DNA of 64,000 nt from Streptomyces sp. CB02923 (GTDB lineage Bacteria > Actinomycetota > Actinomycetes > Streptomycetales > Streptomycetaceae), in the NCBI RefSeq assembly GCF_001905005.1, contig NZ_LWKZ01000026.1, positions 124,001-188,000 of the forward strand, in the 5' to 3' direction. Positions within the stretch are counted from its first letter, which is position 1; each line of letters starts with the position of its first letter. Both the position numbers and the translations under genes were made by a program. Positions 55,730-64,000 of this stretch are shown here, piece by piece. Below the pieces are notes generated by a model, which was given only the letters and a program-made list of their open reading frames with translations, had not been told where the DNA came from and did not search any database.

Positions 55730-56194
55730 ATGAGCATCGGCCTCGTACGGAACCCAGGCGACGGCCCGGATTTCCGCTACTACGGAAACGTGATCGAGCA
55801 GGTCGTGACAAGCGCCGAGACGAACGGGACCGTCACCGTCATGCGTCTCACCGTGGGCCGCACGGACGCACCGCCCCTGCACAGCCACAGCCGGGAGGAC
55901 GAGAGCTGGGTGGTGCTGTCCGGCCGCGTCCGGTTCTGGGTCGGCTCGGCCACACTCGACGCGTGCGACGTGCACGACGCCGTGCCGGGCGCCTACGTCT
56001 ACGGGCCCCGGTCGGTCCCCCACACGTTCCAGACCATCACGCCGACCGCGGAGCTCCTCGTCATCAACAACCCCGGCGCCATCGAAGGCTACTTCCACGC
56101 CATCGGCCCCGCCGACGCGCGCAGCGACGCCGAACACACCGACATCCTGCGGCAGTACGGAGTGGCGCTCCTCGACAACCCGCCCCCTGCCTGA
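55730..56194 (+). CDS. Cupin-domain protein
   Basis: This 154-residue single-domain cupin has motif 1 (PPLHSHSREDESWVVLSGRVRFWVG, with metal-type His/His/Glu) and motif 2 (YGPRSVPHTFQTI). The active site appears intact for a metal-dependent dioxygenase, isomerase or sensor, which the sequence does not distinguish. GGGAGGGGGA precedes the ATG. Confidence 0.85.
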   Translation: MSIGLVRNPGDGPDFRYYGNVIEQVVTSAETNGTVTVMRLTVGRTDAPPLHSHSREDESWVVLSGRVRFWVGSATLDACDVHDAVPGAYVYGPRSVPHTFQTITPTAELLVINNPGAIEGYFHAIGPADARSDAEHTDILRQYGVALLDNPPPA

Positions 56195-56287
56195 AGCACT
56201 TGCGGACGCGCCGACCCCGGCGGCCGGTGGCTCCTCATGGGCCTGCGTCCTGGCGGGCCCGCACCCTCCCGGACGAACATGGGACGC

Positions 56288-56848
56288 ATGAGTGACCAAC
56301 CCGCACGATGGAGCCGGGCCACCGTCTACCCCGACATGTGGGCCGACCCGGACGACGACCCCCGCGACCTCGAAGGAGCGGGCCCGGACGGCGAGCAGGC
56401 GACGCTGCTGGACTTCCTGACGAACTACCGCTTGACGCTGCGCATGAAATGCGAGGGTCTGGACGCGGAGCAGCTGGCCCGCCGGTCGGTTCCGCCGTCG
56501 ACGATGTCGCTGCTCGGCCTGGTCCGGCACCTCGCCGAGGTGGAACGGGACTGGCGCAACTGGATCGGCGACGGTGACCCCCTGCCGAAGCTGTACGGCG
56601 GGCGCGACGCGGACTTCGACGGAGCCCTCGCCGAACAGGCCGAGGTCGACGCCGCGTACGCCGATCTGGAACGCGAACAGGCCGCGACCGACGCCGCGCT
56701 GGCCCGGCACCCGGACCTGGGCGAGCGCCTGGGCAAGGACGGGACCTCCGTCCGGGAGCTGATGGTGCACCGGGTCGAGGAGTACGCCCGCCACTGCGGG
56801 CACGCCGACCTGTTGCGCGAGCGCATCGACGGGAGGGTGGGGCAGTGA
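56288..56848 (+). CDS. DinB-like (DUF664) protein
   Basis: The 186-residue protein has the DUF664/DinB-like four-helix layout: RWSRATVYPDMWADPDDDPR at the start, SLLGLVRHLAEVERDWR (His metal ligand) and LMVHRVEEYARHCGHADLLRERIDG with further His residues. Members are putative metal-dependent transferases, some using mycothiol. I chose the ATG at 56288 by similarity to family starts; an ATG at 56279 would add three residues. Confidence 0.85.
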   Translation: MSDQPARWSRATVYPDMWADPDDDPRDLEGAGPDGEQATLLDFLTNYRLTLRMKCEGLDAEQLARRSVPPSTMSLLGLVRHLAEVERDWRNWIGDGDPLPKLYGGRDADFDGALAEQAEVDAAYADLEREQAATDAALARHPDLGERLGKDGTSVRELMVHRVEEYARHCGHADLLRERIDGRVGQ

Positions 56849-56878
56849 CGCGGGCCGCGGGGTGCCGGGCGCGCCCCG

Positions 56879-58108
56879 TCAGCGAGGCCGCCGGGCGTTG
56901 AGCCGGGCGGCCTGGCGCGTCAGGTGGTCGCGCTCGGCGAGGTTGGACGCCTGCCGGGCCGCCTCGGCGTACAGCCGTGCCGCTGTCGCCAGGTCGCCGT
57001 CGCGCTCGTGGAGGTATGCCGCCACCGCGGCGCGGCGCGGGACGGGGTGTCCCCCGCTCGAAGAGTTCGGGGAGGAGTCGTCCAGCGCCGCGAGCGCCGC
57101 CAGGCCGGCCCGCGGCCCGTCCGCCTCGCCGACGGCCACCGCGCGGTTGAGCCGGACGACCGGGCTGTCGGTCAGGCGCGTGAGTTCGTCGTACCACTCG
57201 ACGATCTGCACCCAGTCGGTCTCCTCGGCGGTGCGGGCGTCGGCGTGGAGTGCGGCGATGGCGGCCTGGGCCTGGAACTCGCCCAGGCGGTCGCGGGCGA
57301 GGGCCGCCTGCAGGATGCCGACGCCCGCGGCGATCGACTCCGTGTCCCACCGGCCGCGGTCCTGCTCGGCGAGCGGCACCAGGCTGCCGTCGGGCGCGGT
57401 CCGGGCGGCGCGCCGGGCGTGGTGGAGCAGCATGAGGGCGAGCAGTCCGGCCACCTCGGGGTGGTCGATCGCGGCCGCGAGCTGCCGGGTGAGCCGGATG
57501 GCCTCGGCGGCCAGGTCGACGTCGCCGGAGTAGCCCTCGTTGAAGACCAGGTAGAGGACGCGCAGCACGGTGGCGACGTCGCCGGGCCGGTCGAACCGTC
57601 CGCAAGCTCCCGGCTTCTCCCCCGGGGCGGGGGACACTCCGACGCCGGAGACGGTGCGTTTGGCGCGGCTGATCCGCTGCGCCATGGTCGCCTCGGGCAC
57701 CAGGTAGGCCTGGGCGATCTGGCGGGTGGTCAGCCCGCCGACGGCGCGCAGGGTGAGCGCGACCGCGGACGACGGCGTCAGCGACGGGTGGGCGCACAGG
57801 AAGTAGAGGTGGAGGGTGTCGTCCACGGCGGGCGCGGGCCCCGGCGTGGGCTCCTCGTCGGCACGGTCCTCCCGCCGACGGCGGGCGGTGTCCGCGCGGG
57901 TCGCGTCGAGGAACCGGCGCCAGGCCACGGTCACCAGCCAGCCCTTCGGGTCCCGCGGCGTGTCGGCGGGCCAGACGCGGACCGCCTCGACCAGCGCGTC
58001 CTGCACGGCGTCCTCGGCCGCCGCGAAGTCGGCTCCGCGGCGGACGAGGACACCGAGGACGCTCGGGATGAGGCTCCGGAGCAGGGCCTCGTTCATCCGG
58101 GAGGTCAC
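56879..58108 (-). CDS. ECF42-type RNA polymerase sigma factor with C-terminal extension
   Basis: The 409-residue protein has sigma regions 2 (DFAAAEDAVQDALVEAVRVWP, GWLVTVAWRRFLDATR) and 4 (SLTPSSAVALTLRAVGGLTTRQIAQAYLVPEATMAQRISRAKR), then an extension of about 220 residues with TPR-like helices and VFNEGYSGD and HARRAAR motifs. ECF42 factors lack a classical anti-sigma gene and pair with DGPF (YCII-like) proteins. The adjacent gene is one, and its stop overlaps this GTG start (GTGA). The C-terminal extension is thought to regulate activity. Confidence 0.92.
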   Translation of the reverse strand: MTSRMNEALLRSLIPSVLGVLVRRGADFAAAEDAVQDALVEAVRVWPADTPRDPKGWLVTVAWRRFLDATRADTARRRREDRADEEPTPGPAPAVDDTLHLYFLCAHPSLTPSSAVALTLRAVGGLTTRQIAQAYLVPEATMAQRISRAKRTVSGVGVSPAPGEKPGACGRFDRPGDVATVLRVLYLVFNEGYSGDVDLAAEAIRLTRQLAAAIDHPEVAGLLALMLLHHARRAARTAPDGSLVPLAEQDRGRWDTESIAAGVGILQAALARDRLGEFQAQAAIAALHADARTAEETDWVQIVEWYDELTRLTDSPVVRLNRAVAVGEADGPRAGLAALAALDDSSPNSSSGGHPVPRRAAVAAYLHERDGDLATAARLYAEAARQASNLAERDHLTRQAARLNARRPR

Positions 58109-58512
58109 TCCGTGATGGTGGGCGGCGCGGCCAGGAACGGGCGCACCTCCAGCCACTCGTGAATCGGCTTGCCGCCCGCGCCGGGGGCGGCCGACAGCTC
58201 CCCGGCCAGCTCGACGGCGCGCTCGTGGCTGTCGACGTCGATCACCATCCACCCGGCGATGACGTCCTTGGTCTCGGCGAACGGTCCGTCGGTGACCGGC
58301 GGGCGGCCCTCGCCGTCGTACCGGACGAACATCCCCTCGGGGGCGAGCGCCTGGCTGTCGACGAACTCGCCGGTGCCCTCCAGCCGGGCCGCGAAGTCCT
58401 GCATGTACTGGACGTGGGCGGAGATCTCCTCCGGCGTCCACTGGCTCATGGGCACGTCGTTCACCGAAGCCGGGGCGCCGCGGTAGTGCTTGAGGAGCAG
58501 GTACTTGGCCAT
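58105..58512 (-). CDS. DGPF/YCII-family protein, ECF42 partner
   Basis: The 135-residue protein carries the defining DGPFAETK motif (VTDGPFAETKDVIAGWMVIDVDSHERAVELAGEL) and a ferredoxin-like YCII fold. It starts MAKYLLLKHYRG. Such proteins neighbour ECF42 sigma factors and may be their target, enzyme or sensor. The gene is first of the two-gene unit and its stop overlaps the sigma gene. Confidence 0.92.
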   Translation of the reverse strand: MAKYLLLKHYRGAPASVNDVPMSQWTPEEISAHVQYMQDFAARLEGTGEFVDSQALAPEGMFVRYDGEGRPPVTDGPFAETKDVIAGWMVIDVDSHERAVELAGELSAAPGAGGKPIHEWLEVRPFLAAPPTITE

Positions 58513-58658
58513 CTCGGGTCTCCTAAGGTGCTGGTGCGGCCCATTGTGGGCGCATTCACCACGGGGACGGAGCCGGTCACGGGTTCTCGACATCGCCGCC
58601 CGAAATTCTTTTACGCCGGGCTCGCTCGCCGGGCGGGTACGGGCGGAGTGGCCCGGCC

Positions 58659-58750
58659 ACTCGGACCGGCCGACAGGCGGACGCCGCTCGAACCGGCCGA
58701 TGGGGGCAGCGCTCGAACCGGCCGGCCGGGGGGCAGCGCTCGAACCGGCC
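58659..58750. repeat. About four imperfect 25-27-bp direct repeats
   Basis: The core CTCGAACCGGCC recurs near 58659 (variant TCGGACCGGCC), 58686, 58711 and 58738, separated by 25-27 bases. The array ends at the stop of the HAD gene and occupies the gap upstream of the DGPF gene. Confidence 0.7.
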
Positions 58751-58752
58751 CC

Positions 58753-59382
58753 TCAGCCGAGCAGCGGAGCCACTGCCTCCCGCAGCTGGCCGATGTGCTG
58801 ATAGTGCAGGCCCGTCATGCCTGCCGCCCTGGCCGCGGCGACATGACCGGCGGTGTCGTCGACGAACAGGCACCGCCGCTCGTCGGCTCCGGCCCGCCGG
58901 GCGGCTGCCCTGAAGAGGCGCGGGTCCGGTTTGGCCGCCCCGACCCGGGCGCTGTTGACCACCGCGTCGAACGCGTCCGTCAGCCCCGCCTCGGCCAGGT
59001 ACGCCTCCAGCCGGGTGGTGGCGTTGGAGACCAGGACCACCGGCACCTTGCCGCGCAGTGCGGCCAGGAGTTCCACGACGTCGGTGTCGACCCGCCCCGT
59101 GAGCGCGCTCCACGCGGCGACCAGGTCCCGGGCCCGCTCGGGCGAACCGCAGACCGGCGCCAGGATCTCCGCGACGCGGTGCCGCCACTGCTCGTCACTG
59201 AGGTGACCGGTGACGGCCGCCGACAGCAGCGCGTCCTCGAACGCGGTCCCGGCCAGGGTTCCTTCGGGCAGCCCCCAGGACCGGTCCAGTGCGGACATCC
59301 CGTCGGGGTCCCACAGGTGTACGACCCCGTCGAAGTCGCACAGCACGGCGTCGAATAACAGTGTGTCCATGGTGTCGATCAT
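58753..59382 (-). CDS. HAD-superfamily hydrolase
   Basis: The 209-residue protein has HAD motif I (AVLCDFDGVVHLWD), motif II (VVLVSNATT), motif III lysine (GAAKPDPRLF) and motif IV (CLFVDDTAGHVAAA), with a small helical cap. It is likely a cytoplasmic phosphatase of unknown substrate. The start at 59382 has a weak GGCGGA upstream; an ATG at 59370 is also possible. Confidence 0.88.
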   Translation of the reverse strand: MIDTMDTLLFDAVLCDFDGVVHLWDPDGMSALDRSWGLPEGTLAGTAFEDALLSAAVTGHLSDEQWRHRVAEILAPVCGSPERARDLVAAWSALTGRVDTDVVELLAALRGKVPVVLVSNATTRLEAYLAEAGLTDAFDAVVNSARVGAAKPDPRLFRAAARRAGADERRCLFVDDTAGHVAAARAAGMTGLHYQHIGQLREAVAPLLG

Positions 59383-59544
59383 GTCATCCGCCTGCCGGGC
59401 CACCCGCTTCCCGGTTCCGCGGCCGGAAGGACACGCCGTACGCCGCCGGGCGAACGCGCCGCGTTTCAGGCCGCGTTGGCGCGGAAGGCGGAGCGGCAGG
59501 ACTGCGGCGTGACACCGACGACGATCCGGGCCAGCCATACGATG

Positions 59545-59573
59545 TTCAAATGTCTGATGTTTGTATGTATGCT
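59545..59573 (+). promoter_or_regulatory. Candidate leaderless promoter of the GntR gene
   Basis: TTCAAA (59545-59550) and TATGCT (59568-59573) are 17 bases apart; the ATG is seven bases downstream and no ribosome-binding site precedes it, so transcription probably starts at or very near the ATG. An imperfect CAAA-N9-TTTG repeat lies between the boxes and could be the regulator's own operator. Confidence 0.35.
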
Positions 59574-59579
59574 GTTTCC

Positions 59580-60290
59580 ATGAAACCCATCAGTACACCG
59601 CGGCGGGCGGCCAGCCTGTCCGCGCAGCTCGTCGACAGTCTGCGCTCGCACATCGAGGCAGGTGGCTGGCCGGTGGGCACGCGCATCCCGCCGGAGCAGG
59701 CCCTCATGGAGGAGCTCGGGGTCGGGCGCAGCACGCTGCGCGAGGCCATCGGCGCGCTGGTGCACCTGGGTCTGCTGGAAGCCCGGAAAGGCGACGGCAC
59801 CTACGTCCGCGCGTCGAGTGAGCTCCAGTCGGTCATGGTGCGGCGGGCGAGTTCCGCGCAGCGGGACAACGTTCTCGAACTGCGCACCGTCCTGGAGGAG
59901 TACGCCTCGGGGGCCGCCGCCCTGCGCCGTACCGAGGACCAGCTGCACCAGCTCAAGGAGCTGCTGGCCGACGCCGACGCGGCCTGCGCCGGTGCGGACA
60001 TGTCCGCGGCCGGGAGTGTCGACGCGCTGTTCCACCGGGCCGTCGTCCGGGCGAGCGGAAACGACCTCCTGGTCGAGGTGTACGACTACCTCGGTACGGC
60101 TCTCACCTCCTCCCTCGGAGGTCTGCCCTGGGATGCCGCCGGTGCCGGGGAACACGCCCGTCTGCACAGGCGGCTCGTCGACGCGATCGAGGCCCGGGAC
60201 GAGAACGGCGCACGCGAAGCGGCGGCCGCGATCGTCCAGCTCACCCGCGCCCACCAGGCCGAAGCCCCACGGACGGCGGAGGGACGGTGA
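59580..60290 (+). CDS. GntR/FadR-family transcriptional regulator
   Basis: The 236-residue regulator has an N-terminal winged helix (LRSHIEAGGWPVGTRIPPEQALMEELGVGRSTLREAIGALVHLGLLEARKGDGTYV) and an all-helical FCD ligand domain (LELRTVLEEYASGAAALRR, DALFHRAVVRASGNDLL, HRRLVDAIEARD) with His residues that often bind a metal. FCD regulators usually sense carboxylic acids. It overlaps the MFS transporter start (GTGA), so it likely controls this transporter in response to its substrate. Confidence 0.92.
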   Translation: MKPISTPRRAASLSAQLVDSLRSHIEAGGWPVGTRIPPEQALMEELGVGRSTLREAIGALVHLGLLEARKGDGTYVRASSELQSVMVRRASSAQRDNVLELRTVLEEYASGAAALRRTEDQLHQLKELLADADAACAGADMSAAGSVDALFHRAVVRASGNDLLVEVYDYLGTALTSSLGGLPWDAAGAGEHARLHRRLVDAIEARDENGAREAAAAIVQLTRAHQAEAPRTAEGR

Positions 60291-61534
60291 GTCCGCGGTC
60301 ACCTTCGCCGTCCCGGTCCGGTCAGCGCTCCGCCTCCGGGGCGCCGGCCCCCGGCCTCACCCGGCCCGCCGTGTCCATCGGGCTCGTCTTCGCGATCTGC
60401 CTGGTGGCGGCGAACCTGCGTACCGGTCTCACCGGTGTCGGTACGCTGCTCCCGGCGATCGAGCACGGCAGCGGCCTGACATCGAGCTGGGGCGGGCTGC
60501 TGAGCACCCTCCCCCTGCTGACGTTCGCCGCGACGTCGCCCCTGGTGGCCCGGACCTCCCACCGGTTCGGTACCGCGCGCCTGCTGGTGGCGGCCCTGGG
60601 CGCGCTGGCCGTCGGAACCGTGATCTGGTCGCTTCCCTCGGTGATCTGCCTGTTCGCCGGGACCGTGATCCTCTCCGCCGCCATCGCGTTCGGCAATGTG
60701 CTGCTGCCCGCACTGATCAGGCGGAGCGTTCCCGCACACCGCATCCAGGGCATCAGCGCTCTCTACGTCACCGTCATGGGCGTCACGGCCGCGGTCTCCT
60801 CCGGGATCTCCGCGCCGCTCTCCCACACCCTGCCGGGTTCCTGGCACACCGCTCTCGCCTGGGGTATCGCCTTCACCGTCGCGGCGTTCCTCGCCTGGCT
60901 GCCCCGGATGCGGGGCGACCGGCCCCAGTCCGCCACCGGCGTGACCCGCAGCGCTGTGCCCTGGCGGTCGCGACTGGCATGGCAGGTCAGCATCTTCATG
61001 GGCCTGCAGTCCCTGGCCTTCTACACCGCCGTCGCGTGGCTGCCCAGCATTCTGATCCAGCGCGGCACGTCCAGCACCACGGCCGGCTGGATGCTCTTCT
61101 ACTACCAGATGATCGGCCTGGCGGCGAGCAGTCTCCTGCCCTTGCTCACCCGGGGCCGTCACGACCAACGCTGGACCGCGGCCGGGGCCTCGGTCCTGGT
61201 GGCCGGTGGCTTCGCCGTGCTGGTGTCCGCCCCCGCGCTGTCCGTTCTGGCGTGCACCCTGCTCGGGCTGGGCGCCGGCGTGTGCCTCGTCCTCGCGCTG
61301 ACCTTCCAGAGCGAACGCGCTGGCAGCTCCGGCGAAGCTGCCGCGCTGGCAGGTATGGCGCAGTCCGTCGGCTATCTCGTGGCGGCGGCCGGTCCCCTCC
61401 TCCTCGGCATCCTGCACGACGCCACGAGCAGCTGGACACCTCCGCTCGTGGTCCTGGCCGTCCTCGGCATTGCCATGGCAGGTGCCGGATACGGCGCGGG
61501 GCGGAACCGCCAAGTGCGTTGTGCCGCCCGCTGA
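60287..61534 (+). CDS. MFS transporter, CynX/NimT type
   Basis: The 415-residue protein has about 12 membrane helices after a short basic N-terminus. AANLRTGLTGVGTLLPAIE in helix 1 and MGVTAAVSSGISAPLS mark the CynX/NimT branch of the major facilitator family, whose members carry cyanate, 2-nitroimidazole or other small anions and drugs. The direction cannot be told. Overlap with the GntR gene makes a two-gene operon; the carboxylic acid reductase gene follows after 123 bases with its own ribosome-binding site. Confidence 0.9.
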   Translation: MSPRSPSPSRSGQRSASGAPAPGLTRPAVSIGLVFAICLVAANLRTGLTGVGTLLPAIEHGSGLTSSWGGLLSTLPLLTFAATSPLVARTSHRFGTARLLVAALGALAVGTVIWSLPSVICLFAGTVILSAAIAFGNVLLPALIRRSVPAHRIQGISALYVTVMGVTAAVSSGISAPLSHTLPGSWHTALAWGIAFTVAAFLAWLPRMRGDRPQSATGVTRSAVPWRSRLAWQVSIFMGLQSLAFYTAVAWLPSILIQRGTSSTTAGWMLFYYQMIGLAASSLLPLLTRGRHDQRWTAAGASVLVAGGFAVLVSAPALSVLACTLLGLGAGVCLVLALTFQSERAGSSGEAAALAGMAQSVGYLVAAAGPLLLGILHDATSSWTPPLVVLAVLGIAMAGAGYGAGRNRQVRCAAR

Positions 61535-61657
61535 GTTCTTTTCCCGGCTTCCCCTGACCTACCTCCTGACTTTCCCTGCCGTCCCTCCGCTCCCCCTGCC
61601 CGAAAGTGAAGATCCCTCCAGATGAACGGGCCCTTAAGGCCACAGAGGAGACCACTC

Positions 61658-64000
61658 ATGCCCGGTTCGAAGCCCCCGACCGACGAGTTCAGCGCACGTA
61701 CCGCTCAGCGCAGTGCTCACCTGTACGCGGCTGATCCGCAGTTCCGCGACGCCGCGCCCCTGGAAGCCGTCAGCGAGGCGATCCGGCGGCCGGGGCTGCC
61801 GCTCGCCGAACTCGTGGCCACGGTGATGGAGGGGTACGCGGACCGCCCCGCCCTGGGCGAGCGTGCCACGGAGCCGGTCACCGACCCGGACACGGGCCGC
61901 ACCACGCCGCGCCTCCTGGAGCGGTTCGACACGATCACCTACGGCGAACTGTGGGAGCGCGTCGGCGCGGTGGCCTCCGAGTGGCGGCACCATCCCGGCC
62001 ACGCCGTGGGCCCGGGTGACTTCGTCGCGGTTCTCGGTCCCCCGAGCGCCGAGTACACCGTGGTGGATCTGGCGTGCGTCCGTTCCGGCGCGGTGAGCGT
62101 TCCGCTCCAGGCCGGTGCCTCGGTGGAGCAGCTGGCCCCCATCGTCGCGCAGACCGGACCGCGGCTGCTCGTGGTGGACGTGGCGCACCTCGACGTCGCG
62201 ATCCACGTCGCGGCGGACGCCCCGTCGCTGGGCAGGATCGTCGTTCTCGGCCACCGTCCCGGGATCACCGCTCACCGGGAGAGGCTGGACTCCGCGCGTG
62301 GTCAACTCGCGGCGCAGGGCCGGGGCGTCGCCCTGGACACCCTGGCGTCCGTCATCGAGCGGGGACGGACCCTGCCACCGGCACCCCGTATTCCTGAGGG
62401 GTCGTCAGCCGATGCGCTCAGCGCGTTGATCTACACCTCGGGGAGTACGGGCACCCCCAAGGGCGCCATGTACACCGAGCGCCTCGTCAGGCAGTTCTGG
62501 GTCGGCTTCGTGCCCGGGGAAGAGGTGCAGCCGTCCATCGTGCTCAACTACATGCCTCTGAGCCACATGATGGGACGGGGTGTGCTGTTCGGCACGCTCG
62601 CCAAGGGGGGCATCGCCCACTTCGTGGCGTCGAGCGACCTGTCGACCCTTTTCGAGGACCTCTCCCTGGTCCGCCCCACCGAGTTCATCATGGTGCCCCG
62701 CATCTCCGACATGCTCTTCCAGCGCTATCAGAGCGAGTTGTCCCGCCGGACCGGCGTGGGGGCGGGGGCGGGGGCGGGGGGCGATGCGGCCGAGCAGGCG
62801 GACCGCGTGAAGCAGGAGCTGCGGGAGAAGACCCTGGGCGGCCGCCTCCTGTGGACCGTCAGCGCCTCGGCTCCGCTCAGCGCGGAGATGACGGCGTTCG
62901 TCGAGAGCTGCTTGCACGTCAGGATGCTCGACGGCTACGGGTCGACGGAAGCCGGGATCGTGTCGCTCGACGGCCGGGTGCTGCGCCCGCCGGTGACCGA
63001 CCACAAACTGGTGGACGTTCCCGAGCTGGGTTACTTCCGTACCGACTCGCCGCACCCCAGGGGCGAACTGCTGGTCAAGTCCGAACGGCTCGTTCCCGGC
63101 TACTACCGGCGACCGGATGCCACCGCCCAGGTCTTCGACGAGGACGGCTTTTACCACACGGGCGACATCGTGGCCCTCGTCGGCCCCGACGAGTTGGCGT
63201 ACGTCGACCGCCGTTCCGCCGTCCTCAAGCTGTCACAGGGCGAGTTCGTGGCCACCTCCCGGCTGGAAGCCCTCTTCGCCGGCAGCCCGGTCGTCCGGCA
63301 GGTCTTCGTGTACGGCAACAGTGCCCGTGCCTACCTGCTCGCGGTCATCGTGCCCACACAGGACGCTCTCGACCGCGCCGGCGGGGACACCCGTCGCCTC
63401 GCGTCGGTCCTGCGCGAGTCCCTGCAACGCCTGGCCACCGAGGCGGGCCTGAACTCGTACGAGATACCACGGGACTTCCTCATCGAGACCGAGCCGTTCA
63501 GCCAGCAGAACGGACTGCTCTCCGGAGTGCGCAAGCTGCTGCGCCCCGCGTTGACGAAGCGCTACGGCGAGCGCCTCGAAGCGCTGTACGCCGAGCTGAC
63601 CGGGCGCGAGTCCGACGAACTCCGGGCACTGCGCCGGGACGGCTCGTCCCGGCCGGTGGGGGAAACCGTGCTCCGGGCCGCCGGAGCGCTTCTCGAACAC
63701 CACCAGGGTGATGTGCGGCCCGGCACGCACTTCACCGAACTCGGCGGTGACAGTCTCTCCGCGCTGTCGTTCTCCCAGCTGCTGAAGGAGATCTTCCACG
63801 TCGGCGTCCCTGTCGGCGTCATCATCAACCCGGTCAACACCCTCCGGCAGGTGGCCGATCACATCGAGAAGGCTTTGGCGCCGGGGCACCGGCGCCCGAC
63901 CGCAGACAGCGTCCACGGACCGGGCGCGACGCGGCTCGCGGCGGGCGACCTGACGCTGGACGCGTTCCTCGACCCGGAGACCATGGCGAAGACCGGCAGG
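61658..64000 (+). CDS. Carboxylic acid reductase (A-T-R), reductase domain beyond window
   Basis: The first 781 codons of a larger enzyme are visible. The adenylation domain spans residues about 40-640 (SALIYTSGSTGTPKGAMYTERLV, DGYGSTEAG, GFYHTGDIV, DRRSAVLKLSQGEFVATSRLE). A carrier domain follows (FTELGGDSLSALSFS, near residue 695), then the start of the linker (LTLDAFLDPETMAKT) that precedes the thioester reductase domain in CARs. CARs reduce carboxylic acids to aldehydes with ATP and NADPH after phosphopantetheinylation. A glycine/alanine repeat (GVGAGAGAGG, near residue 368) interrupts the adenylation domain. AGAGGAG lies just upstream of the ATG. Confidence 0.9.
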   Translation, partial: MPGSKPPTDEFSARTAQRSAHLYAADPQFRDAAPLEAVSEAIRRPGLPLAELVATVMEGYADRPALGERATEPVTDPDTGRTTPRLLERFDTITYGELWERVGAVASEWRHHPGHAVGPGDFVAVLGPPSAEYTVVDLACVRSGAVSVPLQAGASVEQLAPIVAQTGPRLLVVDVAHLDVAIHVAADAPSLGRIVVLGHRPGITAHRERLDSARGQLAAQGRGVALDTLASVIERGRTLPPAPRIPEGSSADALSALIYTSGSTGTPKGAMYTERLVRQFWVGFVPGEEVQPSIVLNYMPLSHMMGRGVLFGTLAKGGIAHFVASSDLSTLFEDLSLVRPTEFIMVPRISDMLFQRYQSELSRRTGVGAGAGAGGDAAEQADRVKQELREKTLGGRLLWTVSASAPLSAEMTAFVESCLHVRMLDGYGSTEAGIVSLDGRVLRPPVTDHKLVDVPELGYFRTDSPHPRGELLVKSERLVPGYYRRPDATAQVFDEDGFYHTGDIVALVGPDELAYVDRRSAVLKLSQGEFVATSRLEALFAGSPVVRQVFVYGNSARAYLLAVIVPTQDALDRAGGDTRRLASVLRESLQRLATEAGLNSYEIPRDFLIETEPFSQQNGLLSGVRKLLRPALTKRYGERLEALYAELTGRESDELRALRRDGSSRPVGETVLRAAGALLEHHQGDVRPGTHFTELGGDSLSALSFSQLLKEIFHVGVPVGVIINPVNTLRQVADHIEKALAPGHRRPTADSVHGPGATRLAAGDLTLDAFLDPETMAKTGR

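Overview
The window is high-GC DNA (GTG starts, C/G-ending codons, GTGA/ATGA gene overlaps) from an actinomycete, almost certainly a Streptomyces or close relative. The evidence is the gene content: a SARP regulator, a family 2B encapsulin terpene locus, a large NRPS, a SigB/SigF-type sigma factor, an ECF42/DGPF pair and a UvrA-like drug-resistance ATPase. It reads as accessory chromosome carrying two biosynthetic gene clusters.

Region 1 (1-13120) is a terpene cluster. A SARP/AfsR regulator, cut by the window start, is divergent from a collinear plus-strand run: family 2B encapsulin shell protein, two-domain terpene synthase-like protein, SAM-dependent C-methyltransferase of the prenyl-diphosphate methyltransferase type, cytochrome P450, trans-polyprenyl diphosphate synthase, DXS and IspG. 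Shell, cyclase, tailoring enzymes, chain-length enzyme and two MEP-pathway enzymes therefore sit in one run, as if precursor were made locally and processed in or near a protein compartment. The cyclase is odd: both domains have lost the canonical first aspartates, and the N-terminal domain has also lost its NSE triad.

Region 2 (13121-16922) holds small genes: a divergent MarR regulator and membrane protein, an F420-type oxidoreductase, a SigB/SigF-like sigma factor, an orphan DUF3662 (FhaA N-terminal-like) protein and a short proline-rich peptide.

Region 3 (16923-43826, all minus strand) is the NRPS cluster. The order of transcription is response regulator, histidine kinase, three NRPS genes (C-A-T-C-A-T-C-A-T-E / C-A-T-C-A-T-E / C-A-T-C), then a DrrA/DrrB-type ABC exporter. 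All six adenylation domains carry the same 4-hydroxyphenylglycine-type pocket (D-A-F/L-H-L-G-L-L-C-K). Domain order predicts a hexapeptide of arylglycine-like residues with configuration L-L-D-L-D-L, released without a thioesterase and ending at an extra condensation domain. No MbtH protein, Hpg-biosynthesis gene or acyl-starter gene is visible nearby.

Region 4 (43996-49706) looks like an envelope block: a secreted Cys-containing protein divergent from the response regulator, a class A PBP whose transpeptidase SxxK lysine is replaced by alanine, a lipoprotein polysaccharide deacetylase-like protein and a secreted amidase-fold protein. GTTAC-core repeats with 11-bp period upstream of the response regulator and of the PBP suggest the two-component system may control both.

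Region 5 (49993-64000) is mixed: a UvrA paralogue, a six-bladed NHL-repeat protein, a GH13 glucosidase, cupin and DinB-like proteins, ECF42 sigma with its DGPF partner, a HAD hydrolase, a GntR/FadR regulator overlapping an MFS (CynX/NimT) transporter, and a carboxylic acid reductase cut by the window end. Several intergenic spaces carry short tandem repeats (units of 9-27 bp). No tRNA, rRNA, CRISPR array, transposase or phage gene was recognised.
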